A DNA stretch of 64,000 nucleotides from Hordeum vulgare subsp. vulgare (taxonomy: Eukaryota; Streptophyta; Magnoliopsida; Poales; Poaceae): contig NC_058522.1 in NCBI RefSeq assembly GCF_904849725.1, forward strand, positions 458,120,844 through 458,184,843. Direction: 5' to 3'. Under the pieces are notes generated by a model. It did no database searches. It worked only from the letters and a program-made list of their open reading frames with translations, and had not been told where the DNA came from. Within the stretch, counting starts at the first letter, position 1. Every line of letters begins with the position of its first letter. The position numbers were made by a program, and so were the translations under genes. Shown piece after piece: positions 10,792-23,404 of the stretch.

Positions 10792-11940
10792 GTTGGTAAT
10801 GATGAAAACACTCTTTTCTGGGACGATTTATGGCTTGGCAATAACCCACTTAGGGAACTTTTTAATAGGCTGTACTTATTTAACTTTTAGTGTCAATTTT
10901 ACAGTACGTAAGGTTTTTGAAGAAGGTTGGGATAGTATAAGATTTCGTAGAGTCCTTTTTGGTGAAACAGCTATACTTAGGGCCGAGCTTAAAACTTGCT
11001 GGGCTAATGCAATGTTATCTAAAGATAGAGATAGTTGTAGATGGCTTTTGACTAAGAATGGAGTTTTCTCGGTTTAATCTCTGTATAATTTTCTTAAGAT
11101 GCAGCAGGTTCAGTGTAAATTTGAAAGCTTTTGGAGAATTAAAATACCTCTTATAAAGTTTTTCTATGGCTTACTTTTAAGGGCAGTATTCTAACTAAGG
11201 ATAACTTAGTGCATCGTGGTTGGACAGACGATGAGCATTGTAGGTTTTGTTCTTGTAACTAAACTATTGATCATTTGTTCTTTGGTTGTAGTGTAGCCAA
11301 ATATATGTGGAATGTAATTTCTTGCACATTAGATTGTAATGTGATGCCTGGTAAAATGGAAGAGATTTATGATTGGATTATGTCGTTTAAAGGAAATGGG
11401 GTGAGGCAGGTTGTGGCATATGGAGTGGCTGCGGTTTTATGGGGGTTGTGGAAAAAAATAGAAAAAAAAAGACTGCTTCCAGCATGTTTACCCTGCTGAT
11501 CCTAGTAGTTTGGTAATAGTCATATCTCAGCTGTTATTTTCTTGGTCTATTCTACAGAGGAAAAAGCTCCAAAAAATCCGTTGCTACGGAGCCAAGTTGC
11601 TGCTGGTAGTGGCGTCTGATTCAACAAGAATAGAGGCTGGGCACCGTTGACAAAGACTGGAGTGAACAAAAGGAAGCAATAAGTTGAAGTGGTGAAAACA
11701 AAGGTGATGTGAACTCTGAGGATGTTGTCGCGTGCTCTGGTTTTGTTTCTTAGGTGCTATCCTTGTTCCTGGTATGCTTTGTTAGAGATGGACGCTGCTT
11801 CAGTTTCTTTTACTGTAGTTTTGTGTACTTCCCAAGTTCCCAGAGTAGAGGACTTGTCAGTAGGCTCTTGGTAGAAAAAAGACCTATGTTACTTTCTCTG
11901 TGTTATCAGCTTCTTAATTGAAGTTCGGGACGTTGCCCCT
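10792..11940 (+). mobile_element. 5'-truncated LINE relic with zinc-binding RT tail
   Basis: The plus strand encodes remnants of the C-terminal part of LINE ORF2. VGNDENTLFWDDLWLGNNPL and CRWLLTKNGVFS are followed, across stops and frameshifts, by a zf-RVT pattern around 11230-11310 (C-R-F-C-S-C then DHLFFGCS). The end, AATTGAAGTTCGGGACGTTG then CCCCT, resembles other Triticeae LINE 3' ends I remember. Nothing upstream of the zf-RVT region is present, so this is a 5'-truncated or eroded copy. No poly(A) tail or target duplication was found. Confidence 0.7.
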
Positions 11941-11943
11941 TAA

Positions 11944-12081
11944 GGCCTTGTTCGGTTGTTTGAGAATTGAAGGGGTTTGGAGGGGATTGGAAGGGATTAA
12001 ATCCCCTATAAGTCAAATTCCACTTCAATCCCCTCCAATCCTCTCCAATCCCCTCCTTGTTGGGATTAACCGAACAAGCCC
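11944..12081. mobile_element. Tourist-like MITE, 138 bp, TSD TAA
   Basis: The ends are GGCCTTGTTCGGTT and AACCGAACAAGCCC, inverted with one mismatch. TAA lies on both sides (11941-11943 and 12082-12084). The interior is an inverted repeat of GGGGATTGGA/TCCAATCCCC motifs. The TAA duplication places it with PIF/Harbinger-related Tourist MITEs. Confidence 0.85.
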
Positions 12082-12478
12082 TAAGGGCATCTCAGGTCCT
12101 GCCCCCAACAGGCCCTCCAGGCTCTTTTTTTCGTCGGTACTAAAAAATCTGTCCAGTCACACTTTCAAGACCTCGTTTTTCATTAGTTTGGACCGAAATT
12201 GACGCCGAAGGACCATACCGAACCCAGTGTATCAGGGACCCGGGGACGTCGGGGGAAAGAAATTTGACGCGAAAACAAACTGCGCCAAATCCCTCCCGCG
12301 TGGACCCGCCGAGTCAGCGAGACTGGGCGTCGCCGAGAACCTTCGTCGTCCTCGTCGCCTTGGCTCCCGCGCCGGTTCAATGCACCGGATTCCAAGGTCT
12401 GGTGGTGCAGTGACGGCAAGCCGCTGCACGTCCCACCCCTTCCCGCCACGCGTGCAGACCGCTCCCGCCCCTTCCCCG

Positions 12479-12486
12479 CTATAAAA
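12479..12486 (+). promoter_or_regulatory. TATA box of the element-borne ORF
   Basis: CTATAAAA followed by GCCGCG lies about 90 bp before the ATG at 12576, a normal plant distance to a short leader. It suggests that the ORF was once transcribed from inside the transposon. Confidence 0.55.
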
Positions 12487-12575
12487 GCCGCGTGTCGCCG
12501 CCGCTCGTCGCACACTCGCCCTCCACCTCTTCTCTCATTTCTCTCACATCCATCGTCGGAAACTTTCCCTAGTCC

Positions 12576-13570
12576 ATGGTGGAGCGGTTCCCTGGCGAGG
12601 AAGCAGCCGCCAACTGCTTCGGTCGCCGGTCGTTGCACGAGTGGGAGGCTCAGGCCATACACGAGGCCAACTACCAGGCGCCGCCAGACATGCGCGTGTC
12701 GGGCACCTAGAGATTGAGCACCGGAGGAGTCCCCGTGCCTCCTCCACCATCCGCCATGGAACGCTGCGGCGAGATCGCACACATCTGGGTATCTTTGTCG
12801 GAGCACACGCGACATGAAGAAAGGTATGTCACTGACAATCTTCTTCTATGGACGGCGTACTTCCAGCGCCGCCACGCTAACCAACTCGCCTCCACCAACG
12901 GGTTTCCAGCGCCAAGGGGCGCCATAACTCCGATGGCCGTCGCCAGTGGTGGGGCGTCCCCGGGCGCACGCTCCACGCCGTCCTCGAGCACATCGAGGGC
13001 GGCAACGAGCCGTCAGTGGAGTACCCAGTGTCATCGCTCTTGCGCCGGAGTTGTCGAGGCGAATGGCAGGGTTCGCCTCCTTGTCCTCCACCCGCTCCTC
13101 CGGCACGACGCTATCGCTCGCCACAGTGAAGGCCGAGCCCCAGGAGACGGCGCAGCCGTGGCGGCAACCTCGTCATAAACGAGTGCCGCCTCCAACCTTT
13201 GCCTCCCCGCGGCCACCTTCGATTGGTCAGGCCGAAGAAGTAGAAGGAGTCAGCGCCATCGCGGGTGGTCGTCAAGCAGGAGCACGTCGACATGGGCACC
13301 AACCTGGACACCGGCCTGAAGTGGTCGTGCGACGACTATGTTCGGGAGGAAATGGAGCGCCAACGTTGTGCTCTGGAGGAGATCGTCGCGCGGCGCTGCG
13401 ATCACAAAGAGGGCAGCGTCATCGTCCTCGACGACGACGAGGAGGAGACGCCGGTGCAGACCGCACCCATCCACAGCGGCGATCTAGGGCAAGGCTGCAG
13501 CAAGGACGACGCGCAGGACGGCGATGACGGAGACTACGCCGCCTTCTACTAGCTCCTCGGCATGAACTAG
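12576..13570 (+). pseudogene. Broken transposon-associated Pro/Glu-rich ORF
   Basis: The reading frame starts MVERFPGEEAAANCFGRRSL and runs to PPDMRVSGT, where TAG interrupts it at about 12708. The same frame resumes as RLSTGGVPVPPPPSAM. A frameshift near 12915 moves the frame to WWGVPGRTLHAVLEHIEGGN. A third segment (13265-13552) has VKQEHVDMG, REEMERQRCALEEI, the acidic VIVLDDDEEE and GDYAAFY, then TAG, LLGMN and a final stop at 13570. I remember similar ORFs with acidic tails ending in LLGM from many Triticeae loci, associated with repeats. The function is unknown and no catalytic motif is seen. At least three lesions make this copy dead. Confidence 0.6.
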
Positions 13571-13818
13571 GCTACGGCGTAGTTTTTTATGTTCTTATGT
13601 AACTTTTCAAAATTTATACAAATTTTAATGAAATCTCCTAAGTTTTGTCCATAATCGCCTAAATTTCTTCGAATTTGGTCCGATTTTAGTTTGAAAAACG
13701 GCGTCGGGCGGGCGACCTTGGGGGGGGGGGGGGAGAGCCCATTTTACCGCCAGTTCACCCCCAAGCGGTGCTATTTCAGGGCCTTGAGGGGGGGGGGGGG
13801 GCGCTGGAGATGCCCTAA

Positions 13819-15230
13819 GTCGAAAAAAAAGGATTACTTTCCTCAATTTGCTCAACTAATCAATCATTTTGTTGGTCTATCACTCTGTAATTCTCATGTT
13901 CAATTGCTCTCGTGCTTACTGCTTGCAAAGGTCATGATACAACTGGTAACACTTGTAATTTATCGCAAGAACGTATTCACGTATGCATTAGATCGATATA
14001 TTTGCAAATCACTCATGCCATTATAAACAAAGATTATATGCTATGGATCCAATAAAACAAGCTAAATTGCCAAACAGCGTCAACACTCAAAAGTAGAATA
14101 GCATTGTAAAGACATCAAGGAAATGCGAGGAAAACAAACCGCTGCAGCGTACCCAACACGATGTACACAAAATCTACCAATTCTCTCCTACTGATTTTCA
14201 CATTTACAATAACAAATAGGTCATCTAATCAGCAAAGAAAAACAGAAAACAGGAATTAAATAAGAAGAGAAGAAAATGCGCCCTTACGTGTAATAGATAA
14301 CAAGCTCACAAAGCTTTCTTGTTTTACAGAATGCAATGTAATTCAAGCCCGTGTTGTACCTCTCGGAGAACAGGGGCTAAACCTCAACCATTGGGCTAGT
14401 AAAGAAAATAGGATATTTTAATCATTTCTTTAACACTAAAAGTTGTCAAGAAAAGGTACTTCAAAATATAGAAATCAACATCCATTAAGGGCATGTATGC
14501 AAGCTTAATTACCAACCGCATTATAAGTGATCATACATGTTCTTTTTGGTGGAGCAAATTTGACAAATGTCATTTTGTACTGATAATTTGGAGCTGACGA
14601 GACTTGTTCATCTCTAACATAATTTTATATTAATAATCGAGGGGGGGGGTGGCTCATATATTTTTCTCCAATGCACACCTAAATTCTTGTCATTTTGTAT
14701 TAAAAGGAATCTAAGGGAAATTAGGGGTTCATATGTTGTGTTTATTAATGTAGAGAATTGCACCATCTTACTAAGCAAAAAATGCTTTACATCATAGCAT
14801 CTTAGCACAATACTTAAGTTGCGAGTGATAATATTGCACTTAGTTAATATAACATTCAACTAGAAGGTCAAAATCTCCAGTAACATGATGTGTCAAAATA
14901 AAACATTTAATTTTTGAGTCATCCTGTTAAAATACTAAATAACAATATTCTAACGAGGTGAATTTTTTAAAGGAAAATTGTAGTTTCATACCAACCACCA
15001 AACAACGGTCATATACAACTAATTAAGAATTAACAATCATGCAATATCATGAATAGAAAGTAAGAGTAACACTAAATAGAAAGAAGAAGAAATAACTTGA
15101 GTGTTTGGTTACTGATCTAATAGTTGAACCTCCCTCCTTTGTCATAAGTAGTGGGGGATTTCACAACAGAAAGTGTTTAGAACCACAAGGACTTCCATCA
15201 TTCTTGATCATATCCAACTTGGTGAGGTCG
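13819..15230. other. AT-rich intergenic DNA, no feature recognised
   Basis: About 1.4 kb of AT-rich sequence with no convincing ORF, splice-consistent gene or terminal repeats. A run of G at about 14641-14649 is the only notable low-complexity stretch. This is the left flank of the large LINE nest. Confidence 0.5.
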
Positions 15231-15243
15231 TGAGATAACAAGA
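15231..15243. repeat. Left target-site duplication of the LINE nest
   Basis: TGAGATAACAAGA here is identical to 58737-58749, directly after the LINE's A-rich tail. It marks the LINE insertion point. Confidence 0.9.
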
Positions 15244-15588
15244 AGAAAAAAGCTAGATAGCTGGACGCTAGTGGCTAAGAACAAGAAAAAAAAGGGTCCG
15301 ACGTTACGGCCGTTCCCGGCGCCGGTGTCGGATCGAACGACGCGTGAATCCAGGAAGGATTTTTTGAATGCGCTCGTCGCTGATTGTGGACCAGGGGAGA
15401 ATCCCTGCAGCATGGGCCAATCGGAGTTTGGGATATATGGCCCAGATTAAAGCCCATGAGACAGTCTCAGATATTACTTTACGGACGACGTCTGACGTTG
15501 ATCCGCTGGTTGATCGAGTGTTTTTGGGACCTAGGGTTCCTACTCTTGTGAGGCCAGGGCTCCCAACGTTGAGACCGGGGCAAGCCGC

Positions 15589-17578
15589 ATGAGTGTCTCC
15601 TCCGGACAGCTTCTCCTCAGCGTGCATGACAGGCTGGGGGCTTCCACCGCCGCCGAAGCCGGCTCTTCCGCCCGCTCGCCCGAGGGGCAGGGGCAGCGTG
15701 CTCCTCAGAATTCCTCTGAGAATCCTGGGTCGATGGGATCGGCGGTAGGAGGTGATAAAGCTATTGCTGATGGTACGATCAAGACTGCTGACTTGCATCG
15801 TCAACAACCTCGTGGCAAATGGGGCGACGATGTCGTCAATGCCTATGGGGACGGCCAGCACCGCGGTTCATCTTCTTCGGGCGGTGCACGTGGTTATGCT
15901 TGGCAAGGCACCGGAGGAGGTGGCAGAGGGTTCAACGGACCCCCGGGTAACTTTATTCAGGGGGCTTCGGGTCCTCCCAATCCAAAACGAGGTGGGTACA
16001 GACCTACTTGGGGTGGTAAGGGAGGGGAAAGAAAATTGAAACCACCTAATCAGCCTCAACCAACAGCGGCTGGAAAGGATGCTGACAAGCAGAGCGATAC
16101 CAAGGCCCCTAAGCTAACGGGGCCGAAACTTGGGACAGTGAAGGCTTTGGCTCAGGTTCAGGTTTAGGTTGTGTCCACTGAGGCTAATCAGGCGACCGAC
16201 AGGATCAAGGCTAATGACAAGCCCGAGGGAGGTGACCGTCCCTCCAAATGGGCGCGCAAGAAGGAGAAAATGACTTGTTACCGGTGCAGTGAGACGGAGC
16301 ATTTCGTCTCTGAATGCAAGGCCGAGTCGTGTGAGCTTTGTTTAAAGCCAAAACACGGCACGACAAACTGTCCACTAACGGTTGGACCGATGCCGGTGGT
16401 GACTATTTATGGTGTTTGCTGTCCAGAGCTTATGTTCTTTGAATCGCGGACTGCTACGTCGGGGTCCATGTTGCAGACGCAGCATATACTGACACGGTAA
16501 CTGTCACGCGGGGCACGATGACGGCTGAGCAAGTTGTGCAGCAATTACGGGAGCTAGTTTCTTTGACTTTCCGATGGGAACCAGTTACGATTGCGGACAA
16601 TGTGTTCAAGGTGGTTTTCCCCACGAAGGATGATCTCGCGCGTTTTCTCAAATTTGGCATGTGTAGGGTTCCTAATAGTTGTTGTGTGCTTGAGTTTGAT
16701 GCCTGGAAGATTGAGGAGCCACAGGGAGTTCCTTTACCCTAGATTTGGGTCCGTTTCTCGGGAGTACCTTCAAAGCCGCTTAATGATTTTTTGGTTGCTT
16801 GGAGCTTGGGTTCTCTCATTGGTAAGACGGAACAAGTCGATATGCCTTTCACTCGTGCGAAAGGTGTGGATAGGCTGTTAGTCAGTGTAGTAGACGTTGA
16901 GCTCATTCCTGATGAAGTTGTCTGGACTCATGCGGGAATGAGATATACACTTCATGTTGATATCGAGAGCCCACCACTCTTTGATGAACTTGATGCAGAC
17001 AAAGATGTTCATATGGCAGATGGAGATGATGCTACTGGTCCAAGGGACTCTGATGGGGATCACGATCCGTCTGGTGCTTCTAAAGAGAAGAAGCCTGCTA
17101 ACCGGTCTGCTAATACTGGTGGAGCGGGTGGTACTTTGGTGACGACACCTATGAGCGAGCCGAGGTTTGGTTCTTTCGAACCTTCCTCTGCTCCGTCTTA
17201 GCTTGGGGGCTGCAGGACGATGATGGACAGGTTGGGGCGGTCCAGCCGTCGCCGCTTAAGGCACTGTGGAAAGGACCTCGGGGAGTCGCTGGTCTGAAGC
17301 TGCCACAGCCAAAGGAGGACCTTCCTGCTCTCTCCCTTGTCGAATACCTCGATGGTGCAAGGATCGAAGGAGCTTCAGGGATGGGCGCTATGCTGAAAGT
17401 GCTCGGGTCTAATAGCACACTGGATGCCGACCTGCATGCAGATTCTCCTGAGACTGGAGCTCCTGCTGCCACAGATGGTACAATCGCAGCTTCAATGACG
17501 ACGGAGTCAAGACTACATCCGCTTATGGATCATGCGACTGACGACTTACACATGTCGACGTCGGGACGGGCTGGCAGT
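15589..17578 (+). pseudogene. LINE ORF1 (DUF4283 / zinc-knuckle gag-like), first part
   Basis: This is an RNA-binding gag-like protein of a plant LINE. The first segment is Gly/Ser/Pro-rich (GGRGFNGPPGNF). A TAG at 16165 interrupts it, then the same frame gives the zinc knuckle CYRCSETEHFVSEC with a second C-x2-C-x4-H-x4-C around 16330-16370. A frameshift between about 16450 and 16510 moves to MTAEQVVQQLRELVSLTF and VVFPTKDDLARFLKFG, typical of DUF4283. A TAG at 16741 precedes [17 protein letters not shown] and [20 protein letters not shown], and an acidic tail follows to 17198. Element E is inserted at 17578 and the ORF end continues at 25884. Confidence 0.75.
17574..17578. repeat. Left TSD of element E (GCAGT)
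   Basis: GCAGT is repeated exactly at 25879-25883 on the other side of element E, the 5-bp duplication expected of an LTR retrotransposon. Confidence 0.85.
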
Positions 17579-19032
17579 TGATGTCTACGCATGCTTCTAT
17601 TCTTGTAGACTATGTTGGGCCTCCAAGCACAGAGGTTTGTAGGACAGCAACAATTTCCCTCAAGTGGATGACCTAAGGTTTATCGAACTCAGGGAAGTAG
17701 AGGTTTAATATGGTCTCTCTCAAGCAACCCTGCAATTAATATACAAGAAGTCTCTTGTGTTCCCAACACACCTAATACAATTGTTAATTCTATAGGTGCA
17801 CTAGTTCGGTGAAGAGATGGTAAAATATGGGTGATAGGTTTGGCAAAGCAAGGTAATATAAATCTGAAATAAAAATGGCAGCAAGGTAGCAAGTGAGAAA
17901 AGTGAGCATAAACGGTGTAACAATGGTGAGAAACAAGGACGAGGCTTCATACTTTCACTAGTGGAAACTCCCAACAACATTAACATAGTCTAATCACAAG
18001 ATATTTCCACTAAAACATGCAATGGAGACGTACTCATAGGTCATTCCTTTGTGATCAAGAGAGGACGAGAATTATGTAGGACTACAAAAGCACACCTCAG
18101 AGTTTGTAGTTCTCATCTATGGATTTCCCAATGTCACCGCGACCATCCAAAGAGAGTACCACAATCACCACAACATATCTCAAGGATAGTCAAAGACAAG
18201 CACCAAGAGACTCTCAATCTTCAATCAATTCACAAAACAGGAAATCACTCATGAAAATATTCTTCTAATCCATGTCCAATAGACCGGTGTCACCATGGTC
18301 TCGGGGATTATACTATATAAGAACAATTGAGTACACCAATCCAATACATAGAAGAAGGGGAAACATCATGGGATCACCCTAGATTAACATAGCCTATGAT
18401 CACAATTAAGATCACATCATGGGAGAGAGAATTAACCACATAGCTACTGCAGAAGACCTCGGCCCCGAGGAGGAACTACTCCTGCTTCATGAAGGGAGGA
18501 AGCAACGTCGATGGAGATGAATCCGGGGGCACTTCTCCGTCCCGGCAGAGTGCCGACACAGGAATTCTGGTCCCCCGAAACTTGACGAATGGCGGCGGAG
18601 GTCAGAATTGCTTCTCGAGAAAAGGGTTCGGGAATCAGCGTTTCCTCCACGGGGGTAAAAATAGGAGCCAATGTAGGGCACCATAGGAGGTGGGACCCAC
18701 CCAGGCGGCCTGCTGGCGCGTCCAGGGCCCATGCCGCGCCGGGTGGTCGCCTGGGTGGCCCGTGGCCCCCCTCTAGCCCATCTTCGGTGATCTTCGGGCT
18801 CCCGTCACGTTGATTTTTATATATTTTTCTGGAATTTTTGGGGCTTCGGAAAATTGGGTAAAAACCCCTGCAAAAAAGACATCAGCAGACAGAAACTGGC
18901 ACTGGGTGCACTAAGTTAGTAGGTTAGTCCAAATATGTGAAAAATGATATAAAAGTGTTGCAAAACATATAACAATGTCACCTAAAAGAGCATGGAACAA
19001 GCAGAAATTGTAGATACGTTAGGGACGTATCA
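17579..19032 (-). repeat. Element E 3' LTR
   Basis: A 1,454-bp LTR with termini TG..CA, highly similar to 24451-25878 along its length. On the minus strand it starts TGATACGTCCCTAACGTATC. Confidence 0.9.
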
Positions 19033-21895
19033 ACATCTCCAAGCTTAATTCCTGCTCGTCCTCGAGTAGGTAAATGATAACAAAAATAATTTCTGTGGTG
19101 ACATGCTATCTCACATATTAGAACTACAAAGTAAAGAAAGTAAGATATGCAATTTAAGTCAAGACAATAACAAGCAAGAGTCTATATCTAGTATTGAAGT
19201 TAGCAACATAAGAACATAAAGGTGCAAGAGCTCTCGCTGTCCGTGACTCGAATGTCTCCAAATAGTGTTTGTGTGCAAGAAGTGGGAGATGGGTTGAGAG
19301 TAAAAATAGTTTTTTAATTGAGAACTCAATCTATTAAATTTTCACACTTGGTCTCCTTAGGAATCTTATTTTGACTCATCCCCAGGCCAACAGTCATGTG
19401 CAAGTCAAAATGATCCTCTCCCTTTCAACTTTGAGCACTCATGCAATGGATGAGCGTAAGCAAGATATATTGGCACTTAGGATGGAAAATAGAATAATGA
19501 TGAGGAAGGAAGACAAAAAGGGTGTGAAAGGCTCACATCAATGAGGACAATCATAGGTGAGAGAAAATCAAATGATAGATATGATGTGAGGAGTAGGGAT
19601 TGGCATGCAACGGATGCACATATGAGCTATGATAAGCTCTCCAATGGAACTAGTGGGGGTGCATCCAACTTGTTTTCTCATGAAGACCTAGAGCTCATTT
19701 GAGGAGGCTCATCATTGGAATATGCAAACCAAGTTCTACAGTGTAAAGGTCCCCACATAGTTATGCATGAATGATAATCTCTATGTAGTACAAATATAAC
19801 AATGGAGTACGAGTGTGGATCTTTCAAAAAGGAATAGTAGTGTTGCCCCTTCTTTTTTTTCTTTTTTGTGGTCTCTTTGGCTCTTTCTTTTTATCTCTCA
19901 TTTGTCCTCTTTGGTATCTTTTCATTTTGTCCTCTTTGGGATCTTTTCCTCACTTAAGGGCAACACTCTATTTTTTTTTACAAAAGTAGCTAGAAAAATC
20001 TTCACACTTTATAGGAAGTACTCAACATAAAGAACAATGATAACTATCATGATGTATGCAAATGTATGCCTCTGTCAGTGTAGCAGGATATATAATGATA
20101 CTAGCGCGTCATGTAGCAAATAATAAGGGCACAACCCAACTATCATGCGGCTCCTCGACCAAGCAAAAGCATGTATGACATGAAGGTCAAGTCATGAGAT
20201 AATGGATGTTCCATGGCAATGTATCTCGGAAAGGCTATGGAAATGCCTTAATAGGTAGGTATGGTGGCTGTTTTGAGGAAAGATACAGTGAGGCTTACGT
20301 ATGACAGAGCGTATCATGTCATGGGTGTGGATGCACCAACGGAGTTTGCACCAACTCTCAAGATGAGAAAGGGCAATGCACGGTACCGAAGAGGCTAGCA
20401 AAGTATGGATGGTGGAAGTGCCAACAATCGAATACTCACATTAGTTCGAAGAACTCATACACTTATTATCGATAACTCTCTGTCTAGTCAGGAAATTCAC
20501 AAAGAAACAAGCACCGCGAGAAGGAGTGTTTGGGGGTTTGGTTATCCTTGCGCATCCTCGACCCATGGTAACATGAGGGTACTCTATATATTCCAACCCC
20601 TCCAGAGGTTAGCGATCAATTTAATAGCTAGAGTTCTCAACTAATTTTAAATTTTTGAAAAACACATGGATTTCCCAAAATACGACACCTATCACTAATA
20701 GGCTCAAGCTCTCGACACCAATAGTTCAAACATTACTCAAATCAATACCTCAAAACTATTGCATGTTACCACTATACTTAAATAACAACCTTAATTACCT
20801 ACTCATGCAAGACACACAACTCAATGCAAACAAGCCAATCTCTAAACAAGATAGTTCAAGAGAGATCCAAAATCAACCTAAAGAAATAAATAGCTCTTAA
20901 AATAATAGGTATGAAAACTAAGAGCTAAGCATGATAGTAGCTATGGAAAGACATAGAACACACAAAAAGGATAAACATGAAAACTCATGTGGTGTTCTAT
21001 GTTGGAGTGAAGCATGCTTCTCTCCCAAGCAAAGAAGGATAGGATCCAACTTGTTATGAACAGCAAGCAAAACTAAAACAAACTAAAAAGTAAAGATCAA
21101 GATGCTCCAGGCATAGCACATAACATATGAAGTGATAAAAATATAGCATGGAGATGGACGAACTGATGATTGTTGATGGAGAAGGGGATGCACGGGGCAT
21201 CCCCAAGCTTAGACGCTTGAGTCTCCTTGAATATTTCTTGGGGTGCATGGGGCATCCCCAAGCTTGAGCACTTGACACTCCTGTATCTTCTTTCATCATC
21301 TGCCATCGCATACTTGAAAACTCCCTTCATACGCAACTCATCATAAGCTGATTAGACTGGTTAGTTACCTTAATAAAATAATTAACTCTCTACTGGAAAT
21401 AAATACTTTCAGGAAGAGTTTCTGTTTCTCAAGGTTGCCAAAAGGTTTTTTTGCAAAGAAAAAACAAGCTTAGGCTTTGCAAAACAATGAAAATGCAAAG
21501 CAGGGCAGAATCTAGTAAAAACAGACGAGCAGGTAGTAAATAATTTTTTCGGGGCACTTATGCAACTCAAATTAAAAAAATCAGAACTGACTCCAGAGAT
21601 ATAATTATATATATCATGCTGTAAAAACAATTCAGATCAAAAATATGATCTCGTGATTTTAGGCGAATTTTTCTACCAGGCAGACAGAATCTGTTTCTGG
21701 ACATCATGTCACAATTTTTGCACTTCCTTGCAATCGGAGGCTAAAACTTGGCACAAAGCTTAAAAATAAAGATACAATGATGTTTCTACAGTAGTAACAA
21801 ACATCAAGACCACTAAAAAGGAAAGTAAAAACTCAAAGTAAAGATAACAAGGGTTGTCTCCCTAGAGCTCTTTCTTAATAGCCATAAAGATAGGC
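19033..21895 (-). other. Element E non-coding 3' region
   Basis: About 2.9 kb between the last ORF of E and its 3' LTR. It has no supportable ORF. It contains scattered GGGCATCCCCAAGCTT-like purine/pyrimidine tracts (about 21195-21265) that echo the polypurine tract next to the LTR. Confidence 0.55.
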
Positions 21896-23155
21896 TTAAG
21901 ATTTTAATGATGCTCTCGTAGGAATAAGAGTTGTAGAACAAAAGAGAGCATCAAGAAGCAAATATCGAACACATTTAAGTCTAACATGCTTCATATGCAT
22001 AGGAATATTGCAATGGAATAATTTGTTGAAGCACAAAGGAATAAGCATAGGAAGGAAAAACAAGTGGAGCTTCAAAACCTTCAACATAAAGAGAGGGAAC
22101 TTGATATTATTGAAATATCTATAAGCATATGTTCCCTTCTCATAATAATTTCCAGTGGGATCATGAATAAACTCAACAATATAAGTATCACATAAAGCAT
22201 TGTTACCATGATCCACATGCAAAAAGGTACTCTTACTCTCCACATAAGCATAATCTTTCTCACTAGTAATAGTGGGAGTAGGACTATCATAAACAACCTG
22301 AACACTATAGATTAATTGTGTATTGGGGAGATGGTGTTCAGCAAGGGAGTAATTCCCTCCATGATTATGAAAAGTTTCATATGGATAATTTCTCTTTATA
22401 TCATAGGTATCTTTACTATATATAGGAGTTATAACATCATCATGGTAGAGAAGAACATTATTATTGCTAGCAGCTATATTTGCAAACATGTTGCCTTTAT
22501 TCTTACTAGCAAAATAATTATCAATTATCACATCACTAATGGGTAAAGAACTTGCAATCCTATCATCCCCAAGCTTAGAGCTTTCCATATCATCATTTTC
22601 AGAGTTGGTACCAAAAAGATTTTCAAGACCATAAGTAGCATTATCATCATCTTCCCAATCACAATAAGTAACGTGCATATCATAATCAAAATCATCTTCA
22701 ATAGTACCTACAGACTTATCATCAAGATAATAATGAACGCAATCAAGCTCACCATCCTCCATAAATTTATGTCTGTTAGGATAAAAGTTGATGCGAGGAA
22801 TATGCTCAGGCCAGGTTGATACCCATTCTTCTTCCTTCTTGTTCCTCTTCCTCCTCTTCTTTTTCTTCTTCTTCACCTTAGGAGGGAGTGGTTGGAGAGG
22901 AAGCTTCTACAAATATTCTGGTTTATCATTAGAAACAATATGGGAAACTTGGGAGAAACTCTCCTTTTTATTAGTGGAAACATAAGAGACATTTTTATGC
23001 TTTGGTAAAGTTCCCTCCTTTCTAATCTTACTTATGTAATCATTTTCATGGCAATTAACAACACAATAGAGATGGCATTTTTGCAAAGTGTTGTTTATTC
23101 CTAAGGCATTATCATCTAGCCAATAAGTGTTTTCTAATAATTCTTCACACATCAA
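21896..23155 (-). pseudogene. Element E internal ORF of unknown function, one stop
   Basis: A minus-strand frame of about 420 codons, interrupted by a single TAG at 22907-22909 between 23155-22907 and 22876-21896. It contains a strongly basic block (KKKKKKRRKRNKKEEE), then WPEHIPRINFYPNRHKFMED and a long Asp/Asn/Tyr-rich segment (DDFDYDMHVTYCDWEDDDN). I recognise no enzyme motif. By position it is the C-terminal or downstream product of a gypsy gag-like region. The composition, basic then acidic, could suit nucleic-acid binding, but that is inference. Confidence 0.45.
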
Positions 23156-23404
23156 AATAACATAAGTTCATCATAAAGATCAGAAGTGATCATGTTATCA
23201 CACAACTGGTTAACAGTTATGTTTTGAAAATACACGCATTGAAAATTAAAGTGACCCTCTATGCCACAAAGTTCACAAGTAAAAGGATAAAGGTCACCAA
23301 ATTCTCTAGAAATTTCATTTAAATCTCTAACCCAAGTGATTGTTCTTTCATGCTTATGTTGCTTACAATACTTCTATTCTTCAATCATTGGCCTTTCACA
23401 GGGT

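Larger units (their letters stand above)
12085..13815 (+). mobile_element. Harbinger-like non-autonomous element, TSD TAA
   Basis: The left end reads GGGCATCTCAGG and the right end in reverse complement GGGCATCTCCAGCGCC, so nine terminal bases are inverted repeats. TAA borders both sides (12082-12084, shared with the MITE, and 13816-13818). The body is GC-rich and encodes a broken Pro/Glu-rich ORF but no transposase. Two long G runs (about 13721-13734 and 13790-13801) lie near the right end. Class rests on TIR and TSD, not on a protein. Confidence 0.65.
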
